Source: Adlercreutzia sp910585575 (GTDB lineage Bacteria > Actinomycetota > Coriobacteriia > Coriobacteriales > Eggerthellaceae). From it: a stretch of DNA of 64,000 bases. Under the pieces are notes generated by a model. It was not told where the DNA came from. It did no database searches and saw only the letters and a list, made by a program, of their open reading frames with translations. The stretch is from the NCBI RefSeq assembly GCF_951801035.1, contig NZ_CATOKT010000007.1; one strand, given 5' to 3'. Below, piece by piece: positions 16,540 through 24,907 of the stretch (the stretch's first letter is position 1; each line of letters opens with the position of its first letter). The translations under genes were made by a program, and so were the position numbers.

Positions 16540-16716
16540 AGAGTTTTTTAAGAAAACTCGAAAGACGGGTCTAAACGGTAGGCCATTCTTTTTTCAAGGC
16601 TCTCACCAGGGACTATTAGTAACACCGTCATTACGGGGGTAATTTGTGCAGAGAAGAGAACATCAGCTGGGGTATCATGGTTCCCAATGTTTCCCAATCG
16701 AGGAGTTGGTCTCATT

Positions 16717-18219
16717 ATGAGCAATGAATCCATGACCACGACAGCGGCCTCTTCGGCGCCCGGGGGAGCGTCCGATGGGGTTACCAATCCCCATGGCATC
16801 GGCCTGTTTCGTTTGGTCACCACGGTTATCACCCTCATCGTTGGCGCGGGCGTGTTCACCTTGGCCGGCGACCAGGCGGCCGGAGGCGCCAGCGGCGCGG
16901 CTATCCTCACAGCGTGGTCCATCTCGGCCATTGGCGTATTCTGCTTGGTTATGACGTTCTTTGCGCTCTCGCGCATCAAGCCCGAGCTCACCGGCGGCAT
17001 CTACAGCTACGCCTCGGCCGGTTTCGGCGACTTCCTTGGCTTTAACTCGGCCTGGGGCTACTGGATCTCGGCGCTTCTGTGCACGGTCAGCTTCTCGGCT
17101 CTGCTCTTCGGCGCCTTGTCCTACTTCTTCCCGATCTTCGGCTCCGGCACCGACTTGGCCGCCGTTATCGGCGCCTCGTGCATCATCTGGTTCTATGCCT
17201 TCTTGGTCAGCCGCGGCATTTCCGAGGTAACCCTCATTAACGCGGTTATCACCATCTCGAAGTTCGTGCCGCTGCTCATTGCCATTATCGCCATCATCTT
17301 TATTGGTGCCTTCAACCCCGATATTTTCTGGGCGAATATGCAAACAGGCGCCGACCCCACCATGACGTTTATGGATCAGGTGCAGTCGGCCATGATGGTC
17401 ACCATCTGGGTGTTCATTGGCATCGAGGGTGCCGTGGCCATTTCGGGCCGCGCTCGCAAATCGAAGGACGTGGGTAAGGCCACCATCATCGCGTTCTGCT
17501 GCGTGCTGACGCTCTATATGATGGTATCTCTGCTGTCCATGGGCGTCATGCCGCTCTCCGAGCTGGCAGACCTCGAGAACCCGGCTCTGGCCTACGTGAT
17601 GCAGGCCGCCGTGGGTGATTGGGGCGCCATCCTCATTAACTTCGCCGTGTCGCTGTCCCTTATCGGTGCCATGCTCGGCTATACCGTGCTCGCCAGCGAG
17701 TCGCCCTTCGAGGCGGCCGAGAAGGGCGTGTTCATCAAGGCTTTCGCGAAGGTGAACAAGAAGGGCGCGCCGGTGGTCACCCTCGTGGTCACGAACTGCA
17801 TCATCGAGCTCTTCCTTATCACGTGGCTGTTCACCGACTCCACCTATCAGTTCTTCTACACGCTGTCTGCCGGCATGATCCTGTTGCCCTACCTGCTGTC
17901 GGCGGCCTACTTCGCCAAGGTGGCCTTTAAGGAGCCCGAGGCGTTCAAGGGGCGCTTGAACGCTCCGCTATGGTTCTGGCGCATTCTCGGTGTCGTGGGC
18001 GTTATCTACAGCTTATTCCTGTCATGGGCGGCTGGCGCTCTGGGGCTTATTCTCATGTGTCTGCTCTATCTGCCCGGTGTTCTCATGTACATCTGGGGCA
18101 AGAAGGAGCGCGGCGAGAAGGTGTTCGAGAGCCTGGTCGACAAGGTGGTGCTCGTCATCATCATCGCGGCGGCGGTGCTGTCCGTGTATCTGCTGCTTAC
18201 CACGCCGAACCTTATCTAG
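16717..18219 (+). CDS. APC-superfamily amino acid permease/antiporter (basic amino acid/polyamine type)
   Basis: A 500-residue inner-membrane transporter with about 12 helices. The first helix carries the APC signature LIVGAGVFTLAGDQA (unwound Gly-rich substrate site), followed by LTGGIYSYASAGFG and the helix-6 motif TIWVFIGIEGAVAISGRARKSKDVG. The overall pattern and C-terminal layout match the arginine/ornithine (ArcD/YjdE) branch of the APA family, so exchange of an amino acid for its decarboxylation or deimination product is likely. Specificity is inferred. ATG 16717 follows AGGAG by 11 bases; ATG 16687 has no RBS. No degradative partner gene is adjacent. Confidence 0.85.
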   Translation: MSNESMTTTAASSAPGGASDGVTNPHGIGLFRLVTTVITLIVGAGVFTLAGDQAAGGASGAAILTAWSISAIGVFCLVMTFFALSRIKPELTGGIYSYASAGFGDFLGFNSAWGYWISALLCTVSFSALLFGALSYFFPIFGSGTDLAAVIGASCIIWFYAFLVSRGISEVTLINAVITISKFVPLLIAIIAIIFIGAFNPDIFWANMQTGADPTMTFMDQVQSAMMVTIWVFIGIEGAVAISGRARKSKDVGKATIIAFCCVLTLYMMVSLLSMGVMPLSELADLENPALAYVMQAAVGDWGAILINFAVSLSLIGAMLGYTVLASESPFEAAEKGVFIKAFAKVNKKGAPVVTLVVTNCIIELFLITWLFTDSTYQFFYTLSAGMILLPYLLSAAYFAKVAFKEPEAFKGRLNAPLWFWRILGVVGVIYSLFLSWAAGALGLILMCLLYLPGVLMYIWGKKERGEKVFESLVDKVVLVIIIAAAVLSVYLLLTTPNLI

Positions 18220-18235
18220 GGATTTCGACTCGCAA

Positions 18236-18278
18236 ACGAAAAGCGGCTCGGTGCTGTGTGCGCCGAGCCGCTCTTTTG
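18236..18278 (+). terminator. Terminator of the APC permease gene
   Basis: AGCGGCTCGG (18242-18251) pairs with CCGAGCCGCT (18263-18272), followed by CTTTTG. Confidence 0.8.
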
Positions 18279-18291
18279 TTTCCATCCCGCC

Positions 18292-18448
18292 GCCCGGCTG
18301 AGATCCGGGTCGTCTGCCGGGCACCCGCTCCGCTGTTCGGCCTTCGGCCTCAGGCGCTTCGCTCCTTCATGTTTTTATGGAGCGACCTTCGGTCGCGTAA
18401 AAGGCAGTGTTCAGAGAGCCCTGCAGACGACCCGGCTCTCAGCCGGGC
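18292..18448 (-). repeat. Structured repeat family 2, copy A
   Basis: Outer arms of 26 bp (18292-18317 and 18423-18448) are complementary with one mismatch. Read on the minus strand, the interior holds the family core: TCTGAACAC, a hairpin GCGACC-GAA-GGTCGC, then ATGAAGGAGCGAAGCGC and GGCC-GAA-GGCC. The same core occurs at 24698-24859 and 45419-45572 with unrelated but still self-complementary outer arms. It sits in the convergent gap between the permease and the lipid kinase. No ORF. Confidence 0.8.
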
Positions 18449-18516
18449 TGCATTGCCGATGTCCTTGCGTCGTCTCGGCGGACGGAGCCTCGCTTTGCAT
18501 GCTGCGGTTGGCGACT

Positions 18517-19458
18517 TTACTCGTCGAGGAGCAGGGGCTCGGCGGATTCTTCGTCGTAGAGCTTGAGGCAGTCCTCTGAGACGATGAAGCGGGCCGCCTC
18601 GGGCATCAGCCGGGCGGTGAAGGGCGTCGTGGCCCCCGTTACTTCGCCATCGTACTGCACCGCCAGGGGAGGATCGGCCATGACGGTGACTTCGCTGCCG
18701 CGGTACAGGTCGATGGCGTCGGGGCGGGCGGGGAAGTCACCCCCGCGGTCGAGCATGCAGCTGAGCAGGGCTGGAATAAGCCCGATGGCGTCATGGGTGT
18801 TCATGACCACGACGTCGAAGAGGCCATCGCGGGGACGGTTCTCGTGGGTGATGGAGATGTCGAACTGCAGCTTCGAGAAGTTGATAATCAGGACGCCCAC
18901 GCCCTGGGTTTGAATCGTCTCGCCGTCGATGGTAAGGGTGAGCTGCGAGAACTGCGGCGCAGGGTTGGAGAAGGCCGCCGTGAAGTACGCCATGGGCCCC
19001 AGCAGCTTCTTCGCGGCCACGGCCCCTTCCATGATGGTGGCATCGTAGCCAGCGCCGGCCATGAGCGAGAAACCGTAGGTACGCCCGTCCTCCAATGAGA
19101 TTTCGCCCAGGTCGAAATCCATGAGCCGTTCTTCGCGCATCATCTTCGCCAAAGCATGGGGCTCGGCCGGAGAGGCCAGGTTCGAGGCCAGCAAGTTGGC
19201 GGTGCCGGCGGGGAAGGGAAGGACGGGGATGCCGGTTTCGGCCAGCACGTAGGCAACCGAGGCCACGGTGCCGTCTCCGCCGGCGGCCACAACGGCGTCG
19301 AAGTGCTCGGCGTCGTGGAGGAAGGTGCGCAGGTCGGTAGCGCCCCCTGTGGAGCGCACCACGATCTCGTCACCGTCGCGGTTGAAGGAGCGCATGAAGT
19401 CGTAAATCGCTCCATCGCCGAAGCCCGATGACAGATTATTAATGATGAGCAGTTTCAC
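18517..19458 (-). CDS. Diacylglycerol/lipid kinase family protein (DagK-like)
   Basis: A 313-residue cytoplasmic or peripheral enzyme of the DAGK catalytic family, phosphorylating a lipid such as diacylglycerol and so recycling it into phosphatidate. The nucleotide-binding motif VVAAGGDGTVASVAY is at about residues 57-71, PFPAGTANLLASNL at about 82-95, and the C-terminal sandwich domain contains MAGAGYDA and DGLFDVVV. GTG 19458 is chosen for its RBS (GGGAAAGGA, about 6-7 bases upstream). It is divergent from rnd with a 66-bp shared promoter region. The exact lipid cannot be read from sequence. Confidence 0.87.
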   Translation of the reverse strand: MKLLIINNLSSGFGDGAIYDFMRSFNRDGDEIVVRSTGGATDLRTFLHDAEHFDAVVAAGGDGTVASVAYVLAETGIPVLPFPAGTANLLASNLASPAEPHALAKMMREERLMDFDLGEISLEDGRTYGFSLMAGAGYDATIMEGAVAAKKLLGPMAYFTAAFSNPAPQFSQLTLTIDGETIQTQGVGVLIINFSKLQFDISITHENRPRDGLFDVVVMNTHDAIGLIPALLSCMLDRGGDFPARPDAIDLYRGSEVTVMADPPLAVQYDGEVTGATTPFTARLMPEAARFIVSEDCLKLYDEESAEPLLLDE

Positions 19459-19524
19459 AGAATTCCTTTCCCTTGTTATCATGGGATGGTACTACAACCG
19501 AACTTATTCCAGAGAAGGACGACG

Positions 19525-20676
19525 GTGGAATACATTTCGAACCAAGAAAACCTCGATGCTTTTGTGCGGCGCGCGACTTCGTCCTCGGTGCTGGCCATTG
19601 ATACCGAGTTCCTGCGGGAGAAGACATATTACGCGAAGCTGTGCCTGCTGCAGCTGGCTACCGACACCGAAGTGGCTATCGTCGATCCCTTTGCCGTTGA
19701 CGACCTTATGGTCATCGTTCCTTTGCTGGAAGACCCGTCCATCATGAAGCTCTTCCACGCGGGTCATCAAGACCTCGAGATCCTTCATCGCGAATTGGGC
19801 GTGCTGCCCGCGCCATTGTTCGACACCCAGGTAGCGGCGGCGCTGCTGGGTCACACGCTGCAGATTGGCTATGGGCCGCTCGTGCACAGCCTCTGCGGCG
19901 TGGCCCTTAAGAAAAGCGATTCGTTTACCGATTGGTCGCGGCGTCCCCTGTCGGCCTCTCAGCTTGATTACGCGGCCGACGACGTGGTGTACCTGCCGCG
20001 CATGTACCGCATTATGGTGGAGCGGCTCGAGGCAAAAGGGCGCTTGGCCTGGCTCGACAACGACTTTGCCGCCATGGCCGACCCGGCGAACTACGTGATC
20101 GATGTGCGTCAGCGCTTCAAGCGTCTCAAGCGCGTGGGGCAGCTGAGCCGCCGGCAGCTTTCAGCGGCACGCGAAGTGGCCACGTGGCGCGAGGTGACCG
20201 CCCAGCAGCGCGATCTGCCGCGCAAGTGGATTCTCACTGACGAGCAGATGGTAGAGGCGTGCCGCCGTGAAGCGCGCACCATCGACGAGCTGTTCATGGT
20301 GCGCGGGGTGCGCGAGCGCTTGAGCACACGAGACGCGCGGGCCGTCGTTGCCGAAATCGTCACGGGCCTCGACCTTCCGGCCGATCAGTGGCCCGAGCTC
20401 GACAAGGCGCTCAAAAGCGAGCCGAACGTCGATGCCCAGGTCGATCTTATGGAGGCGCTGGTGCGCCAGCGCGCCAAGGAAAACGATATCGCGATGCAGA
20501 CGTTGGCCGGACGCAGCGAACTTTCCCTGGTGGCCCGGGGCTACACCGATCAGGCCGACGTGCTGAAGGGGTGGCGCCGCGCCATGGTGGGGGAGGAGCT
20601 GCTGGAGCTGCTGGCCGGGCGGCTCGCTCTGTCTCTGGGGCCCGACGGCTTGGTAGTTTCTCCCATCGCTCGCTAA
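19525..20676 (+). CDS. rnd: Ribonuclease D
   Basis: A 383-residue 3'-5' exoribonuclease that trims tRNA and other stable RNA 3' ends. The DEDDy catalytic set is visible: AIDTEFLRE (Exo I, about residues 24-32), FHAGHQDLEIL (Exo II, about 80-90) and YAADDVVYL (Exo III, about 146-154). HRDC-type helical domains follow (about 195-370). GTG 19525 (VEYISNQ) is preferred because AGAAGGA is 7 bases upstream. The reading from 19486 adds a leader without an RBS. Confidence 0.92.
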   Translation: MEYISNQENLDAFVRRATSSSVLAIDTEFLREKTYYAKLCLLQLATDTEVAIVDPFAVDDLMVIVPLLEDPSIMKLFHAGHQDLEILHRELGVLPAPLFDTQVAAALLGHTLQIGYGPLVHSLCGVALKKSDSFTDWSRRPLSASQLDYAADDVVYLPRMYRIMVERLEAKGRLAWLDNDFAAMADPANYVIDVRQRFKRLKRVGQLSRRQLSAAREVATWREVTAQQRDLPRKWILTDEQMVEACRREARTIDELFMVRGVRERLSTRDARAVVAEIVTGLDLPADQWPELDKALKSEPNVDAQVDLMEALVRQRAKENDIAMQTLAGRSELSLVARGYTDQADVLKGWRRAMVGEELLELLAGRLALSLGPDGLVVSPIAR

Positions 20677-20752
20677 AGGTTTGTGAAGCGGTGCGGGTTA
20701 CGTATCTTTCACGTATTCGCCCAAGGGCTGGCTCGTCCTTCGAACACTTGTT

Positions 20753-20758
20753 TATAAT
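20753..20758 (+). promoter_or_regulatory. -10 box for the metallopeptidase gene
   Basis: Consensus TATAAT 40 bp before the ATG at 20799; the -35 is weak. Confidence 0.45.
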
Positions 20759-20798
20759 GGCTCCCAAATTAGAGCACGGTATGTGAGGAGTACAGCAT

Positions 20799-21464
20799 AT
20801 GATCAGTAACAGCTACTTGATGCTCATCGTGGTCACCTTGATCATCGGCATGGGCGCCCAGTGGTACGTCAACCACAAACTGAAAACCTACAGCCACGTG
20901 GCCAATTCCACGGGCATTACCGGAGCCGAGGCGGCCCGCCAAATGCTTGCCTATTACGGCATCACCAACGTGCAGATTTTCCGTGGCGGCCCGGGGCAGG
21001 ATTACTTCGACCCGCGCAGCAACTCGGTCACCCTTTCGCCCGAGGCCTATGACGGGCGCACCATTACGGCCACGGCCACGGCGTGCCACGAGGTGGGCCA
21101 TGCCTGCCAGTACGCCCAGGACTACACGCCCATGAAAATCCGCGGGGCCATCGTGCCGGCGGTCAACTTGGCCTCCAACGCTTGGATGTTCCTGCTGCTG
21201 GCGGGCATTGTGCTGAATTTGGCGGGCCTTACTACCTTGGCCATTGTCATGTACGCCGTGGTGGTGCTCTTCCAGCTCGTTACGCTGCCGGTGGAGTTCA
21301 ACGCCTCTCAGCGCGCTATGGCCTATATGGGTCAAATCGGCCTGCCGGCCCAGGAGCGCAAAGGCGCCTTCGACGTACTGCGGGCCTGCGCCTTCACTTA
21401 TCTGGCGGCAGCGCTTACCTCTATCCTGCAGCTGCTGTGGCTGCTCGGCCAGCGTCAGGAGTAA
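20799..21464 (+). CDS. Membrane zinc metallopeptidase, YugP family
   Basis: A 221-residue membrane protease with a first helix at residues 4-22, a cytosolic segment carrying the zinc site HEVGHACQYAQ (about residues 97-107; HExxH), then two to three further helices (about 120-165, 195-215). The start follows GTGAGGAG. It is 6 bp from xseA, whose RBS overlaps this gene's stop, so the two are probably co-transcribed. Substrates of YugP-type proteases are not established. Confidence 0.87.
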   Translation: MISNSYLMLIVVTLIIGMGAQWYVNHKLKTYSHVANSTGITGAEAARQMLAYYGITNVQIFRGGPGQDYFDPRSNSVTLSPEAYDGRTITATATACHEVGHACQYAQDYTPMKIRGAIVPAVNLASNAWMFLLLAGIVLNLAGLTTLAIVMYAVVVLFQLVTLPVEFNASQRAMAYMGQIGLPAQERKGAFDVLRACAFTYLAAALTSILQLLWLLGQRQE

Positions 21465-21470
21465 CGAGCT

Positions 21471-22865
21471 TTGACGCGCGCCGAAACCGAGTATGAAACT
21501 GCGCCTTCCGGAGGCGCTGCTGAAGGGGACGCCGAGGCGGCCCTTTCGGTTTCTGCGGCCATGGGCATGGCGAAGGACGCCCTTGAGTCCGTGGTCGTGC
21601 GCCTTGTGGGCGAAGTCTCCGAAGTGAACGACAAGCCCGGCTACAAGGCGGTGTACTTTACCGTCAAGGACGAGAAGGCGTCGCTGCCCTGCATGATGTG
21701 GATGAACCGCTATCGTGCCGCCGGGGTGCCGCTGACGGTGGGGGCGCTGGTGGAGATGACGGGCCGCTTCTCGCTCTACGCGGCCAAGGGGCGTATGAAC
21801 TTCGACGTGTTCTCCATCGCCCTGGCCGGCGAGGGGCAGCTCCGTTTGCAAGTGGCCAATCTTGCCCGCGAGCTGGAGGCGGCCGGCCTTATGGATGCGG
21901 CGCGCAAGCGGCCGCTGCCAGCCTATCCGCAAACCATCGGCTTGGTCACGTCACCGCGCGGGGCGGCGGTTCACGATGTGTTGCGCACGCTGCGCCGCCG
22001 CTACCCCTTGGCGCGCATCTTGTTCGCAGGCGTGCCCGTGGAAGGCCCGGGTGCGGCCAATGCTTTGGTAGACGGCTTGGCCAAAGTGGTGTTCTCGGGG
22101 GCCGAAGTGGTGCTTTTGGTGCGCGGCGGCGGCTCGTTCGAGGATCTCATGCCCTTCAACGATCGGCGCCTGGCTCGCACTATCGCCGCCTGTCCCGTGC
22201 CGGTTATTACGGGCATCGGGCATGAGCCCGACACCTCCATTGCCGACATGGTGGCCGATGTGCGCGCTTCTACGCCCACGGCCGCTGCTGAGGCCGTGGC
22301 TCCCGCTGTCGAGCAGATAACGGCGCGCCTGGATGCCCTGGCAGCGCGGCTCCATAATGCTCAGCAACGGCGTCTTGACCAATTGGGCTTGCGGCTGGAG
22401 CGGGTAGCCTCCCTGCCGGTATTCCGCGAGCCCCAGCGTCTGTTCGATGCCGAGGCGCTGGCCTTGGACGATTTGGCGGGACGCTTGACCTCGGCGTTGC
22501 CGGCAGCGCTGCGCGAGGATGGCCAGCGCCTTCAGCAAGCCCATCGCGCGCTCGAGCGCTTGGGGCCGTCACTGTGCGGCCCTGCGCGTCAGCGCACCGC
22601 CGAGGCGCAGCGGCGCTTGCTCTACCAGGGGGAGGCGCTTCCCGAGCGCTTCCGTGCGGCAGTTGCGCTCTCTGCGGCGCGCCTGCACGATCTCTCGCCC
22701 TTGACGGTGCTCAGCCGCGGCTATGCCATTGCGCGCACCGAAGGGGGAGTGGTGGTGCGTTCGACAACGCAAGTGACCTCGGGAGACCCCTTGTCGGTAA
22801 CCGTGGCCGATGGCGCCATCAAGTGCACGGTGGACGAGGTTCAGCCGGATCCTGCCCAATCGTAG
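21471..22865 (+). CDS. xseA: Exodeoxyribonuclease VII large subunit
   Basis: A 464-residue catalytic subunit that degrades single-stranded DNA in both directions. An N-terminal OB-fold (VVRLVGEVSEVNDKPGYKAVYFTVKD, about residues 42-67, split by a short loop) is preceded by a ~35-residue acidic/Ala-rich tail. The catalytic core shows IGLVTSPRGAAVHDVL, VRGGGSFEDLMPFNDRRLAR, PVITGIGHEPDTSIADMVAD and RASTPTAAAE; the coiled-coil that binds XseB follows. Start codon is TTG 21471 with AGGAG eight bases upstream. xseB follows 16 bp later. Confidence 0.95.
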   Translation: MTRAETEYETAPSGGAAEGDAEAALSVSAAMGMAKDALESVVVRLVGEVSEVNDKPGYKAVYFTVKDEKASLPCMMWMNRYRAAGVPLTVGALVEMTGRFSLYAAKGRMNFDVFSIALAGEGQLRLQVANLARELEAAGLMDAARKRPLPAYPQTIGLVTSPRGAAVHDVLRTLRRRYPLARILFAGVPVEGPGAANALVDGLAKVVFSGAEVVLLVRGGGSFEDLMPFNDRRLARTIAACPVPVITGIGHEPDTSIADMVADVRASTPTAAAEAVAPAVEQITARLDALAARLHNAQQRRLDQLGLRLERVASLPVFREPQRLFDAEALALDDLAGRLTSALPAALREDGQRLQQAHRALERLGPSLCGPARQRTAEAQRRLLYQGEALPERFRAAVALSAARLHDLSPLTVLSRGYAIARTEGGVVVRSTTQVTSGDPLSVTVADGAIKCTVDEVQPDPAQS

Positions 22866-22881
22866 AAGTGAAAGGATGATT

Positions 22882-23154
22882 ATGACCGAGAGTATCGAAG
22901 AGTCGACAGTCGCCTTGGTGCCCGTCGAGGAGCTCAGCTTTCGTGCGGCCCTTGACGAGTTGGAGGCCATTGTGGCTGTTTTGGAAAGCAACACGCTGGA
23001 GCTGGAAGACAGCTTGGCCCGCTATGAGCGCGGGGTGGCGCTCTTGGGTTCGCTGCAAAAGCGCCTGAACGCCGCCGAACAGCAGGTTGAGGTGCTGATG
23101 GGCGAGCTGGTGGTCGCTCCCGACGACGAGACCCAGGACACCACGCTCTCGTAA
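22882..23154 (+). CDS. xseB: Exodeoxyribonuclease VII small subunit
   Basis: A 90-residue helical-hairpin protein binding XseA in several copies. The family region runs from SFRAALDELEAIV (about residue 20) through LELEDSLARYERGVALL to NAAEQQVEVL. ATG 22882 is chosen because AAAGGA ends six bases upstream; the longer reading from 22810 overlaps xseA. Ends with an acidic tail. Confidence 0.93.
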   Translation: MTESIEESTVALVPVEELSFRAALDELEAIVAVLESNTLELEDSLARYERGVALLGSLQKRLNAAEQQVEVLMGELVVAPDDETQDTTLS

Positions 23155-23262
23155 CATAATCGGCGAGCGGGGCTCCATTCGCCGAAACCCCCGCGCTGCG
23201 CCCTGCTTCGCCTGCGGCTTCCTCCTACAATGATCTAATACTCATGATTAGGAGGTAAGTCA

Positions 23263-24471
23263 GTGAACGTCCTCGTCATCAATGCTGGTTCCTCGTCTTT
23301 GAAGTACCAGCTCATCAACGTCGAAACTCAAGACGTCCTCGCCAAAGGCATCTGCGAGCGTGTCGGTTCCCATGAGGCCTTCCACAAGCATGGCATCGAC
23401 GAGAACGAAGTAGTGCACGACACTCCCATGCCCGATCACAATGCCGCCATGGCGTTGGTGCTGGAGGCGCTCACCTCGGGCTCGACTAAGGCCATCGACT
23501 CTCTCGACGAGATCGACGCCATTGGCCACCGCGTTGTGCAGGGCGGCAAGTACTTCGATCGCTCGGTACTCATCGACGACGACGTCATCGCCAAAATCGA
23601 CGAGCTGGCCGAACTGGCTCCCTTGCACAACAAAGCCGCGCTTATGGGCATCGAGGCTTGCAAGCAACAGATGCCCGGCAAGCCCATGGTGGCGGTGTTC
23701 GACACCTCGTTCTTCCAGTCCATTCCGCCGAAAGCGTTTATGTACCCGCTTCCCTACGAGCTGTACGAGAAGCACGCCATTCGCAAGTACGGCGCTCACG
23801 GCACCAGCCATCGCTACATCTCCGAGCGTGCCGCCGCCTTCATGGACGAGCCGCTGGAGGATCTGAAACTCATCACCTGCCATCTGGGCAACGGCTGCTC
23901 CATTTCCGCCATCGATCACGGCGTGGCCGTGGATACGTCCATGGGTCTTACGCCGCTCGACGGCCTCATGATGGGCACGCGCTGCGGTGCCGTCGATCCG
24001 GCCATCGTCCCCTTCATCATGGAGAAGGAGAATCTCACCACGGCCGAGGTCAACGACCTCATGAACAAGAAGAGCGGCCTGCTGGGCATCTCCGGCATTT
24101 CAAACGACCTGCGCAGCGTGCGTCAGGCTTCGGAAGAGGGCGACGAGCGCGCCCAGCTGGCCTACGATATGTACTCGAACTCCGTGAAGAAGTACATCGG
24201 CCAGTACATCGCCGTCATGGGCGGCGTCGACGCCATCGTGCTCACGGCTGGCGTGGGCGAGAACTGCGACAAGATGCGCCGTATGATTTTCGCCGGCTTG
24301 CAGCCCCTGGGCATCAAGATCGATCTTGAGAAGAACAAGCTGCGCGGCCACGAGCGCGAAATCTCCACCGACGATTCCGCCGTACGCATCGTGGTCATCC
24401 CCACTAACGAAGAATATATGATCGCCCGCGATACCTACCAGCTTGTCAAAGAAGACGGTATGGGTCTTTGA
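23263..24471 (+). CDS. ackA: Acetate kinase
   Basis: Interconverts acetyl phosphate + ADP with acetate + ATP: the substrate-level phosphorylation step of acetate fermentation. At 402 residues it is standard. Phosphate-1 motif LVINAGSSSLKYQL at the N-terminus, GHRVVQGG, GAHGTSHRY, CHLGNGCSI, DTSMGLTPLDGLMMGTRCG, and the adenosine motif LTAGVGENC are all present. Start is GTG 23263 with TAGGAGGT seven bases upstream and a TACAAT -10 at 23226. Unusually, pta is convergent rather than in the same operon, with two repeat elements in between. Confidence 0.97.
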   Translation: MNVLVINAGSSSLKYQLINVETQDVLAKGICERVGSHEAFHKHGIDENEVVHDTPMPDHNAAMALVLEALTSGSTKAIDSLDEIDAIGHRVVQGGKYFDRSVLIDDDVIAKIDELAELAPLHNKAALMGIEACKQQMPGKPMVAVFDTSFFQSIPPKAFMYPLPYELYEKHAIRKYGAHGTSHRYISERAAAFMDEPLEDLKLITCHLGNGCSISAIDHGVAVDTSMGLTPLDGLMMGTRCGAVDPAIVPFIMEKENLTTAEVNDLMNKKSGLLGISGISNDLRSVRQASEEGDERAQLAYDMYSNSVKKYIGQYIAVMGGVDAIVLTAGVGENCDKMRRMIFAGLQPLGIKIDLEKNKLRGHEREISTDDSAVRIVVIPTNEEYMIARDTYQLVKEDGMGL

Positions 24472-24505
24472 TGTTCCGCCGTTGCTAACGCAACGACGTT
24501 CACGC

Positions 24506-24642
24506 CGACGCTGCGGTTCCGACAGGCACCTGGCCTTGCCCCTTGTTTTCGCCACGGTGCGTACCGAAGTACGCTTGGGCGAAAGGCGGGGCAATTCCAG
24601 GCACCTGTCGGACCCTCGCTGATTTCCTTAGGCGAACCTAGG
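24506..24642. repeat. Structured repeat family 1, copy 2
   Basis: Same outer arms and flanks as the copy at 12169-12305, same length. The internal stems are different yet paired: GCGTAC-CGAA-GTACGC nested in TTTCGCC/GGCGAAA. Seven base pairs have changed on both sides relative to copy 1, while the CGAA loop is unchanged. It lies 35 bp after ackA. Confidence 0.85.
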
Positions 24643-24655
24643 TTTTAATTTGCTT

Positions 24656-24679
24656 AAGAGACCCTTCGGGGTCTTTTTT
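24656..24679 (+). terminator. Intrinsic terminator downstream of ackA
   Basis: AGACCC (24659-24664), TTCG tetraloop, GGGTCT (24669-24674) and six T residues. It lies beyond repeat copy 2, so that repeat would be included in the ackA transcript. Confidence 0.85.
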
Positions 24680-24697
24680 GTTGGTTGCGGAAAAGTA

Positions 24698-24859
24698 GGC
24701 CGAACGGGACCGGGGGCTCCTGCCGGGGTGTCTGAACACCAAAAGAAAAGGAGGCTCGAAGAGCCTCCAAAGTTAATGCATGAGGGAGCGCAGCGCCCGA
24801 GCCGAAGGCGAGGTAGCGAAGCGGCTCCCCGGAAGGAGCCCCCGGCCCCGTCCGACCGG
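24698..24859 (+). repeat. Structured repeat family 2, copy B
   Basis: Outer arms about 24698-24726 and 24828-24859 pair with about four mismatches. Inside are CCGGGG/CCCCGG, the conserved TCTGAACACC, a hairpin GGAGGCTC-GAA-GAGCCTCC, TAATGCATGAGGGAGCGCAGCGC in positions 24774-24796, and GCC-GAA-GGC. Convergent gap of ackA and pta. Confidence 0.8.
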
Positions 24860-24907
24860 ACAAGCGGCACCCGCTCTCAGCAGACGCTAACAGGGCATTG
24901 CCAGCAG

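Noticed and set aside
16479..16716. Amino-acid riboswitch upstream of the APC permease
   Set aside because: The gap is mostly the tRNA-Val promoter plus a small AT-rich hairpin; no lysine or other aptamer consensus is present.
24706..24856. Simple bidirectional terminator of ackA/pta
   Set aside because: The hairpin arms lack T-runs, a separate proper terminator already follows ackA, and the conserved core recurs at two other loci.
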